Positions 60,259-64,000 of a stretch of 64,000 bases of DNA are shown in pieces. The first letter of the stretch is position 1. Every line of letters begins with the position of its first letter. The DNA comes from Halorubrum rutilum. GTDB lineage: Archaea > Halobacteriota > Halobacteria > Halobacteriales > Haloferacaceae. The stretch covers positions 1 to 64,000 of the forward strand of contig NZ_JANHDN010000008.1 in the NCBI RefSeq assembly GCF_024494565.1, given 5' to 3'. Both the position numbers and the translations under genes were made by a program. The notes beneath the pieces are model-generated. The model did not search any database. It worked only from the letters and a program-made list of their open reading frames with translations, and had not been told where the DNA came from.

Positions 60259-61487
60259 TCTGACGGTCCGGGACCCGACGACTCGGCTTCCGCGCTCGCG
60301 TCCGGCGCCGCGTCGCCGCGCGCCCCGCCCGTCCCGGGCTCGCCGGCGACGCTCCCCCCGTCGGCCTTCACCGAGGGGTTCGGCTCGCCGTCCGACGCGG
60401 GGCCGGCCGTCGGCGAGAGGCCGAGCGCGAGCGCGGCGACGCCGCCGCCCGCGAGCGTGACGGCGTTCTTCAGCGCGTGGTCGAGGATCGCCGCCGCGAG
60501 CGCCGTCTCGACCGGGAGCCCCGTCGCGCTCACGACGAGGCCGGTGAACGCGGCCTCGTACAGCCCGATCCCGCCCTGCGAGAGGGGGAGCACCTTCGCG
60601 AGGTTGCCGACGCTGACCGCGAGCGTCCCGACGACGAACAGGGTCGGCGTCGGGACGGCCCCCCCGATCCCCCCGGTGAGCGCGGCGAGCACGAGCACCG
60701 CCGTGAGGACGTCGAGCGCCCAGACGAGGACGCTCCACAGGAACACCGCACCGAGGCGGCGGGGGTCGGCGGCGACGACCCGGACGGACGCCCCGAACCG
60801 GACGAGGGCGTCGACGGCGTCCGAGAGGCGCGGGCGGTCGGTCTCCGAGCGCGCGAGCCGGTCGCGGAGGGCGGGTCCGAACCGCCGGTCGCTCCGGGCG
60901 ACCGCAACGGTCGCGACCGACGCGGCCGCGGCGACCGCGGCGATACCGCCGGCGGCCGCGAGCGCGGTCGACGGCGCGACGGCCCCCACCGAGTCACCCG
61001 AACCGGGCGATCGCCCGGTGAGGAGCAGGAGCGCGAGCCCGGTCCCGCCGAGGACGCCGATCGCCACGAGGTCGAAGGCGCGCTCGACGGCGAGCGAGGC
61101 GACGCCGGTCGGGTACGGGACGTCCCGCCGCTCCTTGAGCAGGTACGCGCGGACACCGTCACCGGCGCGCGCGGGGATCGCGAGGTTCGCGGTCTGGCTG
61201 GCGAAGACGGTCGCGGTGAGGAACCCGGTCCGGCAGCGGCGGCCCATGGCCGCGAGCACGTCGCCGTACCGCCGCCCCCTGACCGGCCACGAGAGCAGGT
61301 AGACGCCGGTCGCGACGGCGAGGAGCGTCGGGTCGGCCGTCGCCATCGCCGCGACGGCCGCGTCCGCGTCGAGGCCGCGCGCGACGAACGCCGCGCCGAC
61401 CCCGAGGACGAGGAGCGTTCCGACGAGGGTGAGGCGCTCGCGGGAGACGCCGGCCCGGAGTCGGGCCCGGAGCCCGGCTGGGGTCAC
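60252..61487 (-). CDS. Flippase-like (LPG synthase TM/AglD C-terminal type) membrane protein
   Basis: A 411-residue polytopic protein of the UPF0104 family (about eight TM helices, to residue ~355). Motifs are TVFASQTANLAIPARAGDGVRAYLL (read as parts, near 93-117), VERAFDLVAIG and LPLSQGGIGLYEAAF (near 310). A Gly/Ser/Pro-rich tail follows. Relatives act in lipid-linked sugar translocation or in phosphatidylglycerol lysylation. The GTG start at 61487 overlaps the TGA of a 29-codon upstream ORF; box 5 lies 94-109 nt upstream. Confidence 0.85.
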   Translation of the reverse strand: MTPAGLRARLRAGVSRERLTLVGTLLVLGVGAAFVARGLDADAAVAAMATADPTLLAVATGVYLLSWPVRGRRYGDVLAAMGRRCRTGFLTATVFASQTANLAIPARAGDGVRAYLLKERRDVPYPTGVASLAVERAFDLVAIGVLGGTGLALLLLTGRSPGSGDSVGAVAPSTALAAAGGIAAVAAAASVATVAVARSDRRFGPALRDRLARSETDRPRLSDAVDALVRFGASVRVVAADPRRLGAVFLWSVLVWALDVLTAVLVLAALTGGIGGAVPTPTLFVVGTLAVSVGNLAKVLPLSQGGIGLYEAAFTGLVVSATGLPVETALAAAILDHALKNAVTLAGGGVAALALGLSPTAGPASDGEPNPSVKADGGSVAGEPGTGGARGDAAPDASAEAESSGPGPSDF

Positions 61488-61573
61488 GGTCGCGACCCCT
61501 CGCTGCGGACCGGACGCGGCCGGCCCGCCGTCGCTCCGAGACGACGGCGTTCGAGGCGCGGTTCGACGGTCAT
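61484..61573 (-). CDS. 29-residue upstream ORF coupled to flippase-like gene
   Basis: ATG 61573 lies 26-31 nt after a TTATAT element (61599-61604, minus strand), as expected for a leaderless message. The peptide begins MTVEPRLERRRLG, is Arg-rich (nine Arg in 29) and ends SEGSRP. Its TGA overlaps the flippase GTG (GTGA). It is the same coupling layout as at the ferritin-like gene. Confidence 0.45.
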   Translation of the reverse strand: MTVEPRLERRRLGATAGRPRPVRSEGSRP

Positions 61574-61580
61574 ACGTTGA

Positions 61581-61604
61581 TTTAGGTCACCCTAAAACAT
61601 ATAA
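61581..61604 (-). promoter_or_regulatory. TATA and iron box 5
   Basis: TTTAGG-TCAC-CCTAAA (61581-61596) lies 8 nt before the ATG of the 29-codon upstream ORF, with TTATAT (61599-61604) just beyond. It controls the ORF and flippase-like gene, and perhaps RGP by read-through. Confidence 0.75.
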
Positions 61605-61680
61605 CGCTGACGGTTCGGGACACGGGCTCCCGGCGGCGACGCGGCCGCGCTTAAGTCGGTCCGACGCGAACGGGAGACCG

Positions 61681-62241
61681 ATGCGCGCGACCCTCGAAAC
61701 CCTCGCGGCCGCCGCGCTCGTCGGGATCGCGCAGGGCGCGCTCCGGCTCGTCGGCCTCGCGGGGCTCCTCGCGCTGTCGACCCCGCTGTCGGCGGCGCCC
61801 TGGACGGTCCTCACCAGCGTGTACGCGCACGGGTCGATCGGCCACCTGCTGGCGAACGGGCTCGTCCTGCTGCTCGTCGGCCCCCTCGTCGAGCGCCGGA
61901 CGACCCGGCTCCGCTTCCACGCGTTCGTGGCGACGACCGGGGCGCTCGCCGGGATCGCGCAGGTGACGCTCGGCGGGCTGTTCGGCCCGCCGACGGCGGT
62001 GTTGGGCCTGAGCGGCGCGGTGTTCGCGCTCGGCGGCTACCTCCTCGCCGGCAACGTGGTGACCGCGACCCTGTTCGACCGGCTGCGGCTCCCGCCGCGC
62101 GCGCAGTTCGCGCTGTTCGGGCTCGCCGCCGTCGCGCTCACCGCGACGACCGCCGCGCCCGGCGTCGCGCTGATCGCCCACGCCGTCGGCGCGTTCTGCG
62201 GCCTCGTCGCGGGCCGGGTCGGACTGCTGGACGTGCGGTGA
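61681..62241 (+). CDS. Rhomboid intramembrane serine protease
   Basis: A 186-residue minimal six-helix rhomboid. The HGSIGHLLAN motif gives His50, His55 and Asn59; the nucleophile is Ser111 in GLSG (109-112); the catalytic His is His167 in LIAHAVGAF. No N- or C-terminal accessory domain is present. Substrates are unknown. TTAAG (61651-61655), 26-30 nt before the ATG, marks a leaderless promoter. It is divergent from the iron-box block. Confidence 0.9.
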   Translation: MRATLETLAAAALVGIAQGALRLVGLAGLLALSTPLSAAPWTVLTSVYAHGSIGHLLANGLVLLLVGPLVERRTTRLRFHAFVATTGALAGIAQVTLGGLFGPPTAVLGLSGAVFALGGYLLAGNVVTATLFDRLRLPPRAQFALFGLAAVALTATTAAPGVALIAHAVGAFCGLVAGRVGLLDVR

Positions 62242-62315
62242 GAAACGGGAGGCGAAGCGCGGCGCCGCCGCTGGCGGCGGGAATAAAACGGAGAGAGCGA
62301 GGGACGCCCTAGCGC

Positions 62316-62624
62316 TTAGTCTTCGAGAACGATCTCGATGCTGACGTCGTTCGGCACTTGGACGCGCATGAGCTGGCGGAGCGCGCGCTCGTCGGCGTCG
62401 ATGTCGATCAGCCGCTTGTGGACGCGCATCTCCCAGTGCTCCCACGTCGCCGTCCCCTCACCGTCCGGGGACTTTCGCGACGGGATCTCCAGCGTCTTCG
62501 TCGGCAGCGGGATCGGGCCCGACAGGGCGACCCCCGTCGAGTCCGCGATCTCGCGGACGTCGTCGCAGATGTCGTCGAGGTCCTCGGGGCTCGTGCCGGC
62601 GAGGCGGACGCGTGCCTGCTGCAT
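62316..62624 (-). CDS. rpsJ: Ribosomal protein uS10
   Basis: A 102-residue small-subunit protein S10: [15 protein letters not shown] near the start, [20 protein letters not shown] in the middle (the Pro-rich loop), and [18 protein letters not shown] near the end. It contacts 16S rRNA in the head domain and in bacteria NusG. It begins 3 nt after the EF-1alpha stop, as is usual in archaea, and a T-rich CGTTTTATTC (62281-62290, minus strand) downstream may be the operon terminator. Confidence 0.96.
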   Translation of the reverse strand: MQQARVRLAGTSPEDLDDICDDVREIADSTGVALSGPIPLPTKTLEIPSRKSPDGEGTATWEHWEMRVHKRLIDIDADERALRQLMRVQVPNDVSIEIVLED

Positions 62625-62627
62625 CGA

Positions 62628-63893
62628 TTATCGCTCGTTGACTTCGAGCACCTTGCCGGCCGCGATGGTCTGGCCCATGTCGCGGATGGCGAAGCTGCCG
62701 AGCTCCGGGATCTCGCCGGAGGGCTCGATGCTGAGCGGTTTCTGGGGGCGCACGGTGACGACCGCGGCGTCGCCGGACTTGATGAAGTCCGGGTTCTCCT
62801 CGGCGACCTCACCGGACGAGGGATCGATCTTCTGGTTGATCTCCTCGATCGTACAGGCGACCTGCGCCGTGTGGGCGTGGAAGACCGGGGTGTAGCCGGC
62901 CGTGATGACCGACGGGTGCTGCATGACGACGACCTGCGCCTTGAACGTCTCGGCGACGCTCGGCGGGTCGTCGGCGGGGCCGCAGACGTCCCCGCGGCGG
63001 ATGTCGTCCTTGCCGATGCCGCGGACGTTGAACCCGACGTTGTCGCCAGGCTCGGCCTTGGGCACCTCCTCGTGGTGCATCTCGACCGTCTTCACCTCGC
63101 CGCCCACGTCGGACGGCTGGAAGGAGACGTTGTCGCCGGTGTTGAGGACTCCGGTCTCGACGCGTCCCACGGGGACGGTCCCGATGCCGGAGATGGTGTA
63201 GACGTCCTGGATGGGGAGTCGGAGCGGCGCGTCCGTCGGCGGCTCGGACTCCGGCAGGTCGTTGAGCGACTCCAGCAGGGTGGGGCCGTCGTACCACGGC
63301 GTGTTGTCGGAGGGCTCGGCGACGTTGTCGCCCTCGAACGCGGAGATCGGCACGAAGGTCGTGTCGTCGGTCGCGAAGCGGACCTGGTTGAGCAGGTCCT
63401 CGACCTCGCCGATGACCTCCTTGTAGGTGGACTCCTGGTAGTCGACCAGGTCCATCTTGTTGACGCCGATGATGAGCTCGTTGATCCCCAACGTGCGGGC
63501 CAGGAACACGTGCTCTCGGGTCTGGGGCGCGACGCCGTCGTCGGCCGCGACGACGAGCACCGCGTTGTCGGCCTGCGAGGCGCCCGTGATCATGTTCTTC
63601 ACGAAGTCACGGTGGCCCGGGCAGTCGACGATGGTGAAGTAGTAGTTGTCCGTGTCGAACTCCTGGTGGGCGATGTCGATCGTGACGCCGCGCTCGCGCT
63701 CCTCGGCGAGGTTGTCCATCACGTAGGCGAACTCGAAGCCGCCCTTGCCCTTCTCTTCGGCTTCCTCGCGGTGCTGCTCGATTACGTGCTCGGGGACGCT
63801 CCCCGTCTCGAAGAGGAGGCGACCCACGAGCGTGCTCTTGCCGTGGTCGACGTGGCCGATGATGGCCAGGTTCTGGTGCGGTTTGTCACTCAT
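62628..63893 (-). CDS. tuf: Translation elongation factor EF-1alpha
   Basis: A 421-residue GTPase that delivers aminoacyl-tRNA to the ribosome. G1 GHVDHGKST is at 13-21, G2 [10 protein letters not shown]3 DCPGHRD, G4 NKMD, G5 SAFEG. Domains 2 and 3 follow ([27 protein letters not shown]). The ATG at 63893 ([10 protein letters not shown]) is the family start; an extension from 63968 is not conserved. The order EF-1alpha, S10 matches the end of the archaeal str operon, so the genes for S12, S7 and EF-2 may lie beyond the right edge of the window. Confidence 0.97.
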   Translation of the reverse strand: MSDKPHQNLAIIGHVDHGKSTLVGRLLFETGSVPEHVIEQHREEAEEKGKGGFEFAYVMDNLAEERERGVTIDIAHQEFDTDNYYFTIVDCPGHRDFVKNMITGASQADNAVLVVAADDGVAPQTREHVFLARTLGINELIIGVNKMDLVDYQESTYKEVIGEVEDLLNQVRFATDDTTFVPISAFEGDNVAEPSDNTPWYDGPTLLESLNDLPESEPPTDAPLRLPIQDVYTISGIGTVPVGRVETGVLNTGDNVSFQPSDVGGEVKTVEMHHEEVPKAEPGDNVGFNVRGIGKDDIRRGDVCGPADDPPSVAETFKAQVVVMQHPSVITAGYTPVFHAHTAQVACTIEEINQKIDPSSGEVAEENPDFIKSGDAAVVTVRPQKPLSIEPSGEIPELGSFAIRDMGQTIAAGKVLEVNER

Positions 63894-64000
63894 GGGGTAA
63901 TCACGCGCTAAGGCGCTCTGTGAGTAAGTTTCGGTAGATTCCACTAAAACGGTTTCGATACGGCTCACAGAGTTTCGCGCCGCGGTCCGGCGATTCTCGA

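Noticed and set aside
1..64000. CRISPR arrays, rRNA genes, prophage or integrase
   Set aside because: No regularly spaced direct repeats, no rRNA-like conserved segments, and no integrase or transposase motifs were seen on either strand.

Overview
The window is from a halophilic archaeon. The DNA is very GC-rich, predicted proteins are strongly acidic and low in lysine, many genes start at GTG, promoters look archaeal (TATA element about 26-31 nt before leaderless start codons), and the gene families are archaeal or haloarchaeal: PAN, aRF1, CetZ, Mre11-Rad50, CDP-archaeol synthase, Suf system. A Halorubrum-like genus is my guess from overall flavour; it is not proven by the sequence alone.

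Layout. 0.1-5.8 kb: tRNA-Ala, riboflavin genes ribK-ribB, ilvE, a DUF502 membrane protein, proline dehydrogenase and the lipid gene carS. 5.9-12.1 kb: two small zinc-finger-type proteins, a UvrD-like helicase coupled to an M24 peptidase, riboflavin synthase, and geranylgeranylglyceryl phosphate synthase (second ether-lipid gene). 12.2-23.3 kb: cetZ, then divergently a tightly packed eight-gene locus built around a VirB11/PilB-type ATPase and a PilC/TadC-type membrane platform, with four single-TM proteins that look like minor pilins (an uncharacterised type IV pilus-like machine). 23.4-33.7 kb: small haloarchaeal genes, a DHH phosphoesterase, PAN, a winged-helix regulator and the mre11-rad50 pair. 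33.8-37.9 kb: DNA polymerase B interrupted by a 450-residue intein in its exonuclease domain. 38-42.8 kb: sufC, sufB, sufD, a ferritin-like protein and a SirR/DtxR regulator, with two mini-ORFs that bridge the last two genes. 42.8-49.7 kb: aRF1, argS, small oxidoreductase/regulatory genes and a nucleotide-sugar epimerase. 50-61.6 kb: an iron-responsive block, in which a ferric-iron ABC permease, its substrate-binding lipoprotein, a two-subunit GMC dehydrogenase and four glycan genes (GT2, GT39, RGP-like, flippase-like) are accompanied by five near-identical palindromes TTTAGG-N4-CCTAAA at promoters. 61.7-63.9 kb: rhomboid protease, then rpsJ and EF-1alpha on the minus strand.

Intergenic structure. 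All five gaps longer than 300 bp (1992-2422, 10775-11393, 44096-44581, 49652-50074, 54903-55471) hold one copy each of the same roughly 256-349-nt GC-rich element. Its copies share perfectly conserved islands (a 20-nt block identical in all five) separated by variable arms that keep base pairing through compensatory changes. I do not recognise it; it behaves like a dispersed structured element or RNA, not like a gene or an insertion sequence. It is the most unusual feature of the window.

How parts may fit: SirR, the Suf system, the ferritin-like protein and the iron-box block together suggest that iron handling is a major theme of the right half of the window. Whether SirR itself binds the palindromes is inference. 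No CRISPR array, rRNA, insertion sequence or replication origin was seen.
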